64,000 nucleotides of DNA from Giesbergeria sp. (GTDB lineage Bacteria; Pseudomonadota; Gammaproteobacteria; Burkholderiales; Burkholderiaceae_C). The stretch lies in NCBI GenBank assembly GCA_023150295.1, contig JAKLLE010000005.1, positions 1 through 64,000 on the forward strand, read 5' to 3'. Both the position numbers and the translations under genes were made by a program. Of the stretch, positions 9,860 to 18,541 are shown in pieces. Position 1 is the first letter of the stretch, and every line of letters begins with the position of its first letter. The notes beneath the pieces are model-generated. The model was given only the letters and a program-made list of their open reading frames with translations, was not told the DNA's origin and did no database searches.

Positions 9860-10432
9860 ATGTTGACCTACCGCATCCTCCCCGCCCTCACCCTCGCCGC
9901 TGGCCTGCTGGGCGCTTTGTCTGCCCAGGCCCAGCAGCAACTCGTGCCCGCCCAGAGCAGCATCGAATTCGCCGCCAAGCAAATGGGCGTGCCCATGCAA
10001 GGCCATTTCCGCAAGTTCGACGCCCAACTGAGCTTTGACCCCGCAAAGCCCGAAAGCAGCCGCATCCGCTTCAGCGTGGACACCGGCAGCGCCACCATGG
10101 GCGCCCGCGAGACCGATGCCGAGCTGCCCAAGCCCGTGTGGTTCAACGTGGCGCAGTTCCCGCAGGCCACGTTCGAGTCCAGCGCCATCAAGGCCCTGGG
10201 TGGCGGCAAGTTCGACGTGGCGGGCAAGCTCACCATCAAGGGCACATCGGTCAACGTGTCGGTGCCTGTGGCGCTGACCCAGTCCGGCTCCACCACCACC
10301 GCCACCGGCGTGCTGCCCATCAAGCGTTTGGCCTTCAAGATCGGCGACGGCGAATGGGCCGACACCTCCATAGTGGCCGACGAGGTGCAGGTGAAGTTCA
10401 AGCTCGCGCTCACGGGCGTGGGCAAGCTCTGA
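9860..10432 (+). CDS. YceI family periplasmic protein (first copy)
   Basis: 190 residues with a Sec signal peptide (LPALTLAAGLLGALSAQAQQ, cleavage near residue 22). The rest is a YceI-type lipocalin-like beta barrel, which in characterised members binds a polyprenyl chain. The segment SIEFAAKQMGVPMQGHFRKF and the following alternating hydrophobic strands match the family. This is the more divergent of the pair: YceI proteins usually have a G-x-V-x-F core here, and the first strand is shortened. Cotranscribed with the b561 gene and the second YceI. Confidence 0.88.
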   Translation: MLTYRILPALTLAAGLLGALSAQAQQQLVPAQSSIEFAAKQMGVPMQGHFRKFDAQLSFDPAKPESSRIRFSVDTGSATMGARETDAELPKPVWFNVAQFPQATFESSAIKALGGGKFDVAGKLTIKGTSVNVSVPVALTQSGSTTTATGVLPIKRLAFKIGDGEWADTSIVADEVQVKFKLALTGVGKL

Positions 10433-10500
10433 GCCACCCCACCGCTTTCTTTCCCCTGCGTTTCTTTTTCATCGTCCTTTTTTTCCACAGGAGCTCTCCC

Positions 10501-11076
10501 ATGCGCACTTCCTTCATCGCCCTGGCCGCAGCCGCCACCCTCGCCACTGGCATCGCCCATGCCGAAATGGCCAACTACGCCATCGACCCGACGCACACCT
10601 TCGTCACCTTCGAGATCAGCCACTTCGGTGCATCGGTCAACCGTGGCCGCTTCGACAAGAAGGAAGGCAGCGTGCAACTGGACAAGGCCGCCAAGGCAGG
10701 CAAGGTGGAGATCAGCTTTGACACCACCTCGATCAACAGCGGCACCCCGGCTTTCGACAAGCACCTGCAGAGCGCCGACCTGTTCAACGCGGCCCAGCAC
10801 CCCAAGATCAGCTTCGTGTCCGACAAGTTCGTCTTCAACGGCGACAAGGTCAGCGAAGTGAGTGGCCAGCTCACGCTGCTGGGCAAGACCGGCCCCGTCA
10901 CCTTCAAGGCCAACCAGTTCAACTGCTACCAAAGCCCCATGCTCAAGCGCGAAGTCTGCGGCGGCGACTTTGAAGCCACCATCGACCGCACCCAATGGGG
11001 CATGAACTACGGCGTGGACTGGGGCTTTGCCAAGAACGTGCGCCTGGTGGTGCAGGTCGAGGCCGTCAAGCAGTAA
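10501..11076 (+). CDS. YceI family periplasmic protein (second copy)
   Basis: 191 residues beginning with a signal peptide (MRTSFIALAAAATLATGIAHA). The mature start ANYAIDPTHTFVTFEISHFG is the classic YceI opening. It has the conserved two-Cys loop FNCYQSPMLKREVCGGDFEA before the last strands and ends WGFAKNVRLVVQVEAVKQ. ACAGGAGCTCTCCC precedes the ATG, giving a good ribosome-binding site. A hairpin terminator follows at 11144-11174. Confidence 0.95.
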   Translation: MRTSFIALAAAATLATGIAHAEMANYAIDPTHTFVTFEISHFGASVNRGRFDKKEGSVQLDKAAKAGKVEISFDTTSINSGTPAFDKHLQSADLFNAAQHPKISFVSDKFVFNGDKVSEVSGQLTLLGKTGPVTFKANQFNCYQSPMLKREVCGGDFEATIDRTQWGMNYGVDWGFAKNVRLVVQVEAVKQ

Positions 11077-11143
11077 GCGCGCCATGCGACGGGGCGCGAT
11101 GGCATAAAATCGCTATCCCATACCCTGCCACGCCAGGTGGCGC

Positions 11144-11174
11144 AACGGCATCCCGAGGGATGCCGTTGTTTTTT
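11144..11174 (+). terminator. Rho-independent hairpin upstream of valS
   Basis: A perfect 11-bp stem (AACGGCATCCC at 11144-11154 and its complement at 11157-11167) with a two-base GA loop, followed by G and six T. It ends 17 bases before the valS start. The only promoter-like sequence for valS (around ATAAAAT, 11105-11111) lies upstream of it, so it may be an attenuator for valS as well as a terminator for the YceI operon. Confidence 0.8.
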
Positions 11175-11191
11175 CAGACCGCACAACACCC

Positions 11192-14143
11192 ATGAACGAC
11201 TCCGTCCAGCAACCCGGCCTGCAATCCCTCTCCAAATCCTTCGAGCCCGCCGCGCTGGAAGCCCACTGGGGCCCAGAGTGGGAAAAGCGCGGCTACGGCA
11301 AGGCCGGTTTCCGGGGCACCGGCGCACCCGAGGCGGGCCAGAGCGCGTTCTGTATCCAGTTGCCGCCACCCAACGTGACCGGCACGCTGCACATGGGCCA
11401 TGCGTTCAACCAGACCATCATGGACAGCCTCACGCGCTACCACCGCATGAAGGGGTTCAACACCACCTGGGTGCCCGGCACCGACCACGCGGGCATTGCC
11501 ACGCAGATCGTGGTGGAGCGCCAGCTGCAGGAGCAAGGCGTGAGCCGCCACGACCTGGGCCGCAAGAACTTCGTCGCCAAGGTGTGGGAGTGGAAGGAGA
11601 AGTCGGGCAACACCATCACCACGCAGATGCGCCGCATGGGCGACAGCGTGGACTGGAGCCGCGAATATTTCACCATGGACGACAAGCTCTCCAAGGTGGT
11701 GACCGAAACCTTCGTGCGCCTGTACCAGCAGGGCCTGATCTACCGCGGCAAGCGCCTCGTCAACTGGGACCCCAAGCTCCAGTCCGCCGTGTCGGACCTG
11801 GAAGTGGAGAACGAGGAGAAGGACGGCTCACTGTGGCACATCGCCTATCCGCTGGCCGACGGCTCGGGCCAGCTCGTGGTGGCCACCACGCGCCCCGAGA
11901 CCATGCTGGGCGACGTGGCCGTGATGGTGCACCCCGAGGATGAGCGCTATCGTGCCCTGATCGGCCAAATGGTCAACCTGCCGCTGTGCGGCCGCCAGAT
12001 CCCGGTGATCGCCGACGAGTACGTGGACCGCGAATTCGGCACCGGCGTGGTCAAGGTCACGCCCGCGCACGACCAGAACGACTATGCCGTGGGTCAGCGC
12101 CACAAACTGCCCATGATTTGCGTGCTCACGCTGCAGGCCACGGTAAACGACAACGCCCCGGCAAAATACCAGGGCATGGACCGCTTCGTCGCCCGCAAGG
12201 CCGTGGTGGCCGACTTGGAAGCCATTGGCGCGCTGGTCGAGGTGAAGAAGCACAAGCTCATGGTGCCCATCTGCACCCGCACCGGCCAGGTCATCGAGCC
12301 CATGCTGACCGACCAGTGGTTCGTCGCCATGAACAAGGTGGGCGAAGGCGATGCCACGGGCAAGAGCATCGCCCAGAAGGCCATCGACGCCGTGACTGGC
12401 GGCCAGGTGAGCTTTGTGCCCGAGAACTGGGTCAACACCTACAACCAGTGGATGAACAACATCCAGGACTGGTGCATCTCGCGCCAGCTCTGGTGGGGCC
12501 ACCAGATTCCGGCCTGGTACGACGAGGACGGCAAGGTCTATGTCGCCCGCGACGAAGCCGAGGCGCAGGCCCAGGCCCCCGGCAAAACGCTCAAGCGCGA
12601 CGAGGACGTGCTCGACACCTGGTATTCCTCAGCCCTGGTGCCGTTTTCCACCATGGGCTGGCCGGAAAGTGCTGCCCCCACGCTCGGCACTGACGTGTCC
12701 TCGCTGCCCCCCGAGGGGGCGCGTTCCGCCTTGGGGCGGCCCGGCGGCGGAACGGGCACGGCCGCCACCGACGACTACAACCTCTACCTGCCCAGCAGCG
12801 TTCTGGTCACCGGCTACGACATCATCTTCTTCTGGGTCGCCCGGATGATCATGATGACCACGCACTTCACGGGCCGCGTGCCGTTCAAGCATGTGTACAT
12901 CCACGGCCTGGTGCGCGACGCGCAGGGCAAGAAGATGAGCAAGTCCGAGGGCAACGTGCTCGACCCGGTGGACCTGATCGACGGCATCGCGCTCGAACCC
13001 CTGCTCGACAAGCGCACTCAGGGCCTGCGCAAGCCCGAAACCGCGCCCCAGGTGCGCAAGAACACGCAGAAGGAATTCCCCGAGGGCATTCCGGCCTACG
13101 GCGCCGACGCGCTGCGCTTCACCTTCGCGGCGCTGGCCAGCCTGGGCCGCAGCATCAACTTCGACAGCAAGCGCTGCGAGGGCTACCGCAACTTCTGCAA
13201 CAAGCTCTGGAACGCCAGCCGCTTCGTGCTGATGAACTGCGAGGGCCAGGACTGCGGCATCGATGCCCAGCAAGGCAGCGGCAGTTGCAACGACGGCCGC
13301 CTGCACTTCACCCAGGCCGACCGCTGGATCGCCTCGCGCCTGCAGCGCGTGGAGGCCGAGGTGGCCAAGGGCTTTGCCGACTACCGCCTCGACAACGTGG
13401 CCAACACCATCTACGACTTCGTCTGGAACGAATTCTGCGACTGGTACCTGGAAATCGCCAAGGTGCAGATCCAGACGGGCGACGCCGCCCAGCAGCGCGG
13501 CACGCGCCGCACGCTGATCCGCACGCTGGAAACCATCCTGCGCCTGGAGCACCCCATCACGCCCTTCATCACCGAAGAGCTGTGGCAGAAGGTGGCGCCC
13601 GTGGCCGGCCGCAGCGGCCCCTCGGTCAGCATCGCAGCCTACCCCGAAGCGCAGCCCGAGCGCATCGACGAGGTGGCCGAGGCCCACATGGCGCGCCTCA
13701 AGACCGTGGTGGACGCCTGCCGCACGCTGCGTGGCGAGATGAACGTCTCGCCCGCCACGCGCCTGCCCTTGTTCGTGGTGGGCGATGCCGAGTTCATGCG
13801 CGGCGCAGCCCCCGTGCTGCAGGCCCTGGCCAAGCTCAGCGAGGTCAAGGTGTTTGACGACGAGGCCGCCTGGAGCCAGGCCGCCCAGGCCGCGCCCGTG
13901 GCCGTGGTGGGCGAGGCGCGCCTGTGCCTGCACATGGAGATCGACGTGGCCGCCGAGAAGGCCCGCCTGTCCAAGGAAGTGGCGCGCATCGAGGGCGAGA
14001 TCACCAAGGCGTCGGCCAAGCTCGGCAACGAAGCCTTCGTCGCCAAGGCCCCGGCCGCCGTGCTGGAGCAGGAGAAGAAGCGCGTGGCCGATTTCAGCGC
14101 CACGCTCGCCCGCCTGCGCGACCAACTCGCCCGCCTGGGCTGA
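11192..14143 (+). CDS. valS: Valyl-tRNA synthetase with a GC-rich insertion
   Basis: Class Ia aminoacyl-tRNA synthetase charging tRNA-Val. 983 residues; HIGH motif [14 protein letters not shown] (about 58-71), editing domain [15 protein letters not shown] as [10 protein letters not shown] (about 578-587), and a C-terminal coiled-coil arm with [20 protein letters not shown]. Between STMGWPES and [13 protein letters not shown], where E. coli ValS has about 11 residues, this protein has about 40, Gly/Pro/Ser-rich. The extra part is encoded by a GC-rich palindromic repeat (12685-12755). The frame is preserved, so the gene should be functional. Confidence 0.96.
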   Translation: MNDSVQQPGLQSLSKSFEPAALEAHWGPEWEKRGYGKAGFRGTGAPEAGQSAFCIQLPPPNVTGTLHMGHAFNQTIMDSLTRYHRMKGFNTTWVPGTDHAGIATQIVVERQLQEQGVSRHDLGRKNFVAKVWEWKEKSGNTITTQMRRMGDSVDWSREYFTMDDKLSKVVTETFVRLYQQGLIYRGKRLVNWDPKLQSAVSDLEVENEEKDGSLWHIAYPLADGSGQLVVATTRPETMLGDVAVMVHPEDERYRALIGQMVNLPLCGRQIPVIADEYVDREFGTGVVKVTPAHDQNDYAVGQRHKLPMICVLTLQATVNDNAPAKYQGMDRFVARKAVVADLEAIGALVEVKKHKLMVPICTRTGQVIEPMLTDQWFVAMNKVGEGDATGKSIAQKAIDAVTGGQVSFVPENWVNTYNQWMNNIQDWCISRQLWWGHQIPAWYDEDGKVYVARDEAEAQAQAPGKTLKRDEDVLDTWYSSALVPFSTMGWPESAAPTLGTDVSSLPPEGARSALGRPGGGTGTAATDDYNLYLPSSVLVTGYDIIFFWVARMIMMTTHFTGRVPFKHVYIHGLVRDAQGKKMSKSEGNVLDPVDLIDGIALEPLLDKRTQGLRKPETAPQVRKNTQKEFPEGIPAYGADALRFTFAALASLGRSINFDSKRCEGYRNFCNKLWNASRFVLMNCEGQDCGIDAQQGSGSCNDGRLHFTQADRWIASRLQRVEAEVAKGFADYRLDNVANTIYDFVWNEFCDWYLEIAKVQIQTGDAAQQRGTRRTLIRTLETILRLEHPITPFITEELWQKVAPVAGRSGPSVSIAAYPEAQPERIDEVAEAHMARLKTVVDACRTLRGEMNVSPATRLPLFVVGDAEFMRGAAPVLQALAKLSEVKVFDDEAAWSQAAQAAPVAVVGEARLCLHMEIDVAAEKARLSKEVARIEGEITKASAKLGNEAFVAKAPAAVLEQEKKRVADFSATLARLRDQLARLG
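12685..12755. repeat. GC-rich palindromic repeat inside valS
   Basis: Contains the hairpin GCCCCCCGAGGGGGC (12706-12720) followed by CGCCTTGGGGCGG, a pattern seen as an intergenic repeat in Comamonadaceae genomes (family knowledge from memory). It encodes the extra residues of ValS around [19 protein letters not shown] related C-run/G-run block follows cheV at 55904-55980. Confidence 0.6.
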
Positions 14144-14144
14144 T

Positions 14145-14244
14145 ATCAAAAGAATAGCTGCCAGCGCTTGTTTCCATTAGGTTTCAGCATCAAAACCATC
14201 TGAAATCATTGACCAGCAAGCGCCAGCAGCTCCTTATTCAGGAG
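14145..14244. repeat. Dispersed palindromic repeat, copy B (before galU)
   Basis: Left arm GCTGCCAGCGCTTG (14157-14170) and right arm CAAGCGCCAGCAGC (14217-14230). The loop is longer than in other copies because about 40 bases are inserted. The right end (TTATTCAGGAGCA) supplies the AGGAG ribosome-binding site of galU. Confidence 0.65.
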
Positions 14245-14252
14245 CACACACC

Positions 14253-15137
14253 ATGCAGCAAGCCCCCGTTCGCAAGGCCGTCTTCCCCGTCGCGGGGCTG
14301 GGCACGCGCTTTTTGCCCGCCACCAAGGCATCGCCCAAGGAGATGCTGCCGGTGGTGGACAAACCGCTGATCCAGTACGCCGTGGAAGAGGCCTACGCCG
14401 CCGGCATCCGCCACATGATCTTCGTCACCGGCCGCAGCAAGCGCGCCATCGAGGACCATTTCGACACCGCCTACGAGCTGGAGAGCGAACTGGAAGCGGC
14501 GGGCAAACAGGAACTGCTGGCCCTGGTGCGCTCGGTACAACCCGACGACATGGACTGCGCCTACGTGCGCCAGCCGCGCAGCCTGGGCCTGGGCCACGCC
14601 GTGCTGTGCGCCGAAGCGCTGGTGGGCGACGAGCCCTTTGCCGTGCTGCTGGCCGACGACCTGATGGTGGGCCCACCCGGCGGCACACCCGTGCTCGCAC
14701 AAATGGCCCAGGCCTTCCGCCAGCAGGGCCGCTCGCTGCTGGCCGTGCAGGAGGTGCCGCAGGACCAGGTGCGCCGCTACGGCATCGTGGCCGGCGAGCC
14801 CGCCGGCGGCCCGCTGATCCGCATCCAGCGCATCGTGGAAAAGCCCGCGCCGGGGCAAGCCCCCTCGCGCATGGGCGTGGCGGGCCGCTACATCCTCACG
14901 CCCGCCATCTTCGAGCAGATCCGCAACCAGCCCAAGGGCGCGGGCGGCGAAATCCAGCTCACCGACGCCATCGCCCGCCTGATGGAGCACGAGGCCGTGT
15001 ACGCCTTCCAGTACGCAGGCAAGCGTTACGACTGCGGCAGCAAGGAAGGCTTCCTGGAAGCCACCGTGGAACTGGCGCTGCAGCACCCGGAGGTGGGGGC
15101 GTCGTTCCGGGAATACCTGAAGACGTTGAGCCTCTAA
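14253..15137 (+). CDS. galU: UTP-glucose-1-phosphate uridylyltransferase
   Basis: Makes UDP-glucose from UTP and glucose-1-phosphate, for envelope polysaccharides. 294 residues, the usual length. The nucleotide-binding start [18 protein letters not shown] with [19 protein letters not shown], the sugar-binding LADDLMVG and the segment [12 protein letters not shown] match GalU. AGGAG lies 8 bases before the ATG, inside a palindromic repeat. The stop (TAA, 15135-15137) abuts the stop of the convergent chemoreceptor gene with no gap, so the two transcripts must overlap. Confidence 0.97.
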   Translation: MQQAPVRKAVFPVAGLGTRFLPATKASPKEMLPVVDKPLIQYAVEEAYAAGIRHMIFVTGRSKRAIEDHFDTAYELESELEAAGKQELLALVRSVQPDDMDCAYVRQPRSLGLGHAVLCAEALVGDEPFAVLLADDLMVGPPGGTPVLAQMAQAFRQQGRSLLAVQEVPQDQVRRYGIVAGEPAGGPLIRIQRIVEKPAPGQAPSRMGVAGRYILTPAIFEQIRNQPKGAGGEIQLTDAIARLMEHEAVYAFQYAGKRYDCGSKEGFLEATVELALQHPEVGASFREYLKTLSL

Positions 15138-16547
15138 TCATGCCCGCACGGCCGCCAGCCGGCCATGCAATTGCACCATGGCCCCCTGGATGGCGCCAGA
15201 GCTGTCTGCCACCAGGGTAATGCCCTGCTCCATCTGGCCAGCGTACTGCCCCAGCTCGGCATTGCGGGCCAACTGCTCATGGCTCACAGCTTCGAGTTGG
15301 TCCGCCTCGCCCTGCAGGGCGGCGACAGAGTCCAGGATGGAACGCAGCGCCTGCCGAGCCTGGTCGGCGTTGTCCCGCCCCGCCTGTGCCAGGCCCTGGC
15401 CGTCGCCCAGCAGCCGCGCGGCCTGTCCCACGCTCTCCAGTATCCGGGCCAGTTCGGCACTGATGGCGGAGGCCGCATCGCCGGCCTCGCCCGCGAGCTG
15501 GCGCACATTTCCAGCGACCACGGCGAAACCCCTGCCGTGGCTCCCTGCGTGCGTGGCCTCGATCGCGGCATTGAGCGCCAGGATGTTGGTCTGGAAGGCC
15601 AGGCCCTTGATCTTGTCCGCGATCGCCGAAATGTCCTGCGAGCGCGACTGCAGCCCGCGCACCAAGACGTCGGCCCGACCAATGGCCTCGGCCAGCGCCA
15701 CAGTGCTGGCGATGGTTTGACCGACCACCTCAGCACCGGCCTGCGCGGCAGAACGGGCGTGTGCCGCCTCCACAGCCAGCGCCACCGAGGTCTGCTCCAC
15801 CGATTGCGCCAGCGCGTTGTTCGACTCCGCGGCACCACGCACCGCCCGTGCCTGTTGGCTCTGCGCGTTCAGCGACCCGACCATGGCGTCCACGCTCTGG
15901 CCTACTTGCGCGCTCTGGCGGCCCACCTCGGCCATCAGCGATTCGATGGTGTCTAGCTGCGCCTGGCGCTGGCGATCGCCCTGTTCCTTGGCGATCTGCG
16001 AGCCCATGGCCAAGATACCGACAAACAGCATCAGCCCCAGGTTGCACAGCAGACCCCACAGGCGCGTGTCCGCGATGGGGTTGACGGGAAACGCCAACCC
16101 CATGGCCCGGACCGCCTCGAACCCACCCAGGACCGCCAGCACCGACCCCAGCCCCAGCAGGCCAAAGAGTGGCCCGCCCGCGAAGGTGGCCATCACCGGC
16201 ACAACGACGAACCAGGCCGCCACGGCCTCCGAGGCGCTGCCGCCGGTGCTCCACGCCAAGTAACCAAACAGCAGGTTGAAGGTGACCAGGTTGGCCACCT
16301 GGGCCGCACGCAGACTCTGCAGGCGGCGCAGCGAAAACCAGATCCCTGGCACCAGCCACAGCGTGGCCGCAACGGCCCATGCCGCCCCCGGGTGGCCCAG
16401 ATACAGGTACACGCCGATGAACGAAGGCCCCGAGAACACCGCGGCAAATGTCAGCCCCACGAGGCTCTTGGCGCGCGCCAGGGTGATCTCGTCGGCGCGC
16501 ATTGCCTGCGGGATATACAAACCGAACAGGTGGTCAAGCAGATTCAT
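15138..16547 (-). CDS. Methyl-accepting chemotaxis protein without periplasmic sensor domain
   Basis: 469 residues. I start it at MNLLDHLFGLY (16547). Six hydrophobic segments lie in residues 25-200 (for example VGLTFAAVFSGPSFIGVYLY and LWGLLCNLGLMLFVGILAMG) with very short loops. A C-terminal MCP signalling coiled coil follows, with the hairpin tip AFQTNILALNAAIEATHAGS and GRGFAVVAG. No ligand-binding domain or HAMP is obvious, so the signal may be sensed in the membrane. The tip reads EATHAGSHGRG where most receptors have EAARAGEQGRG. The stop touches the galU stop. Expression would start from the region containing the MITE-like element. Confidence 0.88.
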   Translation of the reverse strand: MNLLDHLFGLYIPQAMRADEITLARAKSLVGLTFAAVFSGPSFIGVYLYLGHPGAAWAVAATLWLVPGIWFSLRRLQSLRAAQVANLVTFNLLFGYLAWSTGGSASEAVAAWFVVVPVMATFAGGPLFGLLGLGSVLAVLGGFEAVRAMGLAFPVNPIADTRLWGLLCNLGLMLFVGILAMGSQIAKEQGDRQRQAQLDTIESLMAEVGRQSAQVGQSVDAMVGSLNAQSQQARAVRGAAESNNALAQSVEQTSVALAVEAAHARSAAQAGAEVVGQTIASTVALAEAIGRADVLVRGLQSRSQDISAIADKIKGLAFQTNILALNAAIEATHAGSHGRGFAVVAGNVRQLAGEAGDAASAISAELARILESVGQAARLLGDGQGLAQAGRDNADQARQALRSILDSVAALQGEADQLEAVSHEQLARNAELGQYAGQMEQGITLVADSSGAIQGAMVQLHGRLAAVRA

Positions 16548-16667
16548 GGGAGGTATTCCTGTCGCATCCGCTACGTCAAGCGTGCTGGCGCGCGGGCTCG
16601 CCCGATATAGGCCGTACAAGTGCGAAAGCTCAATGCGTGCCAAACCATCTTCGACCTTGCTGAGAGT

Positions 16668-16890
16668 CTGTTCATGATCTGTTCATGGAGTCCGCAAGGC
16701 AGCAAAACGCCGCCATCAAGGCGCACGCCGCAGGCCATGCTGGCGGCCTGGACAAGGCGGGCAACGCGGAGCGCGGCGTTTTGCTGCCTTGCCCGAAGGG
16801 TTGCCTCGCCCAGGCGGCGTCTGCGGCGTTGCCAATCCTCACCGGGCCACCAGGGCGGGGCAGCGGGCTCCATGAACAGATCATGAACAG
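16668..16890. mobile_element. MITE-like element with nested inverted repeats
   Basis: A 223-bp block bounded by 27-bp inverted repeats (16668-16694 and 16864-16890) that differ at one position. Each contains CTGTTCATG twice. A second, perfect 20-bp inverted repeat lies inside (16694-16713 and 16773-16792). The block has no plausible coding sequence and sits between the chemoreceptor promoter and the stop of the upstream SDR gene. Paired terminal inverted repeats around a short non-coding core suggest a non-autonomous transposable element. I see no clear target-site duplication. Confidence 0.6.
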
Positions 16891-16894
16891 GCCC

Positions 16895-17671
16895 TTACCG
16901 CCCCAGGCACAGGGCCTTGATGACCGGCCGGCGCAGCAGCGGCAGCAATGCGAAGACAGCCACCAGCACGTGAGTGAGGTAGTGGATCTTCCAGTGGCGC
17001 TTCCTGCCATGCGCCGCCTTCCAAACCACCTCGGCGACCTGCTCCGGCTGCACGTTGATGCCCGTTGAACGGACACTGCTCGCCTGCGTCGGTGCGGCAG
17101 TCACCATGGGGGTGTTGACATAGGGCGCCATGATGTCGCTCACGGTGATGCCATCACGCTCCAGTTCAAGGTCAAGCGCCTCCGTCAGCGCATGCACGGC
17201 GTGCTTGCTTGCCGAATAGACCGCCAGTTCAGGCATGCCATAGAGTGCCGAGGTCGAGCACATGGTCAAGATATGCGCGCCAGGCGTGGCACGTAGCGCG
17301 GGCAGTGCGCAGTGGATGCCGTTGAGCACGCCCTTGACGTTGATATCCAGCGTCAGGTACTGCTGCACCAGCGGAATGTCCTCGTTGCGGCCCATGCGCA
17401 AGATGCCGGCGTTGTTGAAAAGAACATGGAGCCGTCCTCCCGTGCTGGAGGTGAAGATCTCGATCGCGGCGCGGTATTGCTTGGCGTCCGTCACATCAAG
17501 CGACAGAGTGCGACAGTTGTCTGGGCCGATCTCGCGTTCCAGCCGGGCCAGCCCCTCGGCATCGATATCGGCCAGGCCCACAAACCAGCCGCGCGAGGCG
17601 AACAGCCGTGCCGTATGGCGACCGATACCCGATGCAGCGCCGGTGATGAAGATGGATTTTCGTTGCGTCAT
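16895..17671 (-). CDS. Short-chain dehydrogenase/reductase (SDR) with C-terminal hydrophobic tail
   Basis: NAD(P)-dependent oxidoreductase of the classical SDR family. 258 residues from MTQRKSIFITG (ATG at 17671; an upstream ATG at 17692 is possible). Cofactor motif TGAASGIGRH near residues 9-18, NNAG at about 90, and catalytic Ser with YxxxK in YSASKHAV (about residue 155). After the Rossmann fold there is a basic linker (HGRKRHWK) and a hydrophobic C-terminus (VLVAVFALLPLLRRPVI) that could attach it to the membrane. Distal gene of the minus-strand catabolic cluster, 25 bases downstream of the next SDR. Confidence 0.88.
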   Translation of the reverse strand: MTQRKSIFITGAASGIGRHTARLFASRGWFVGLADIDAEGLARLEREIGPDNCRTLSLDVTDAKQYRAAIEIFTSSTGGRLHVLFNNAGILRMGRNEDIPLVQQYLTLDINVKGVLNGIHCALPALRATPGAHILTMCSTSALYGMPELAVYSASKHAVHALTEALDLELERDGITVSDIMAPYVNTPMVTAAPTQASSVRSTGINVQPEQVAEVVWKAAHGRKRHWKIHYLTHVLVAVFALLPLLRRPVIKALCLGR

Positions 17672-17696
17672 GGCGGTACCAATGGGGGGCATGTCT

Positions 17697-18458
17697 TCAA
17701 CGCGCCGTGTAACCGCCGTCAATGACCAGTTCCGAGCCGGTCATGTAACACGACTCATCCGACGCCATGAACACCAGCGCCGGGGCGATCTCTTCAGCCA
17801 ACGCGAGGCGGCCGAGCGGAATGCGGCTGACGATGTCTGCCTGCAGCGCCTGCGCCATGTCGGCCGGCATGGACGCCAGCGCACCAGAAACCATGGGCGT
17901 GGCGATGTAGCCGGGATGCAGCGAATTCACGCGGATGTTGTAGCCGTGCGCGGCGCAATGCAGCGCCGCGGATTTGGTCAGCAAACGCACGCCGCCTTTG
18001 CTGGCGTTGTAGGCCGCCAGATTGGGCTCACCGATGATGCCTTCGATCGAGGACACATTGATGATCGAGCCGCCTCGCTCCTTCATCGCGACGATGGCCT
18101 TCTGCGTGCCCAGGAAAACACCGTCGAGGTTGATCTCCAGCACGGCACGCCAGTCCGCAAGGCTTGCTTGCTCAATGCTCCCCAGCCGCCCCACGCCGGC
18201 ATTGTTGACCAGCACATCCAGCGCCCCGGCCGCGACGATCACGCGATCCCAGTCGGATTCCCGCGTCACATCGTGCGCCAGTGCGCTCACCATGTGGCCC
18301 GCCGCGGAAAGGCGCGCGGCCTCGGCTTCCACGCTGGGAGCATCGATATCGGTCAATACCACCCGGGCACCTTCGCGCGCAAAGTACCGCGCAGTGGCGA
18401 GTCCCAACCCACTGCCCGCGCCCGTGATCAGGGCCGTCTTGCCTTGCAATCGCTTCAT
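17697..18458 (-). CDS. Short-chain dehydrogenase/reductase (SDR)
   Basis: 253 residues from MKRLQGKTALITG, chosen because GGGAGACGAAG lies directly before this ATG. Classical SDR: cofactor motif TGAGSGLGLA, acidic residue after strand 2 (LTDIDAP) suggesting NAD preference, NNAG, catalytic Ser in NVSSIEG, YNASKGG (YxxxK), and C-terminal SELVIDGGYTAR. Related to 3-hydroxyacyl-CoA and steroid/alcohol dehydrogenases. In this cluster a beta-oxidation-like 3-hydroxyacyl dehydrogenase role is plausible but not shown. Confidence 0.9.
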   Translation of the reverse strand: MKRLQGKTALITGAGSGLGLATARYFAREGARVVLTDIDAPSVEAEAARLSAAGHMVSALAHDVTRESDWDRVIVAAGALDVLVNNAGVGRLGSIEQASLADWRAVLEINLDGVFLGTQKAIVAMKERGGSIINVSSIEGIIGEPNLAAYNASKGGVRLLTKSAALHCAAHGYNIRVNSLHPGYIATPMVSGALASMPADMAQALQADIVSRIPLGRLALAEEIAPALVFMASDESCYMTGSELVIDGGYTAR

Positions 18459-18541
18459 CTTCGTCTCCCGTCTTGTTTCGAATGAAATACCTTGCCACCC
18501 CTCCGGTTTTCTCGGGGGCGGGACAAGCGCGCCTCTTGGAG

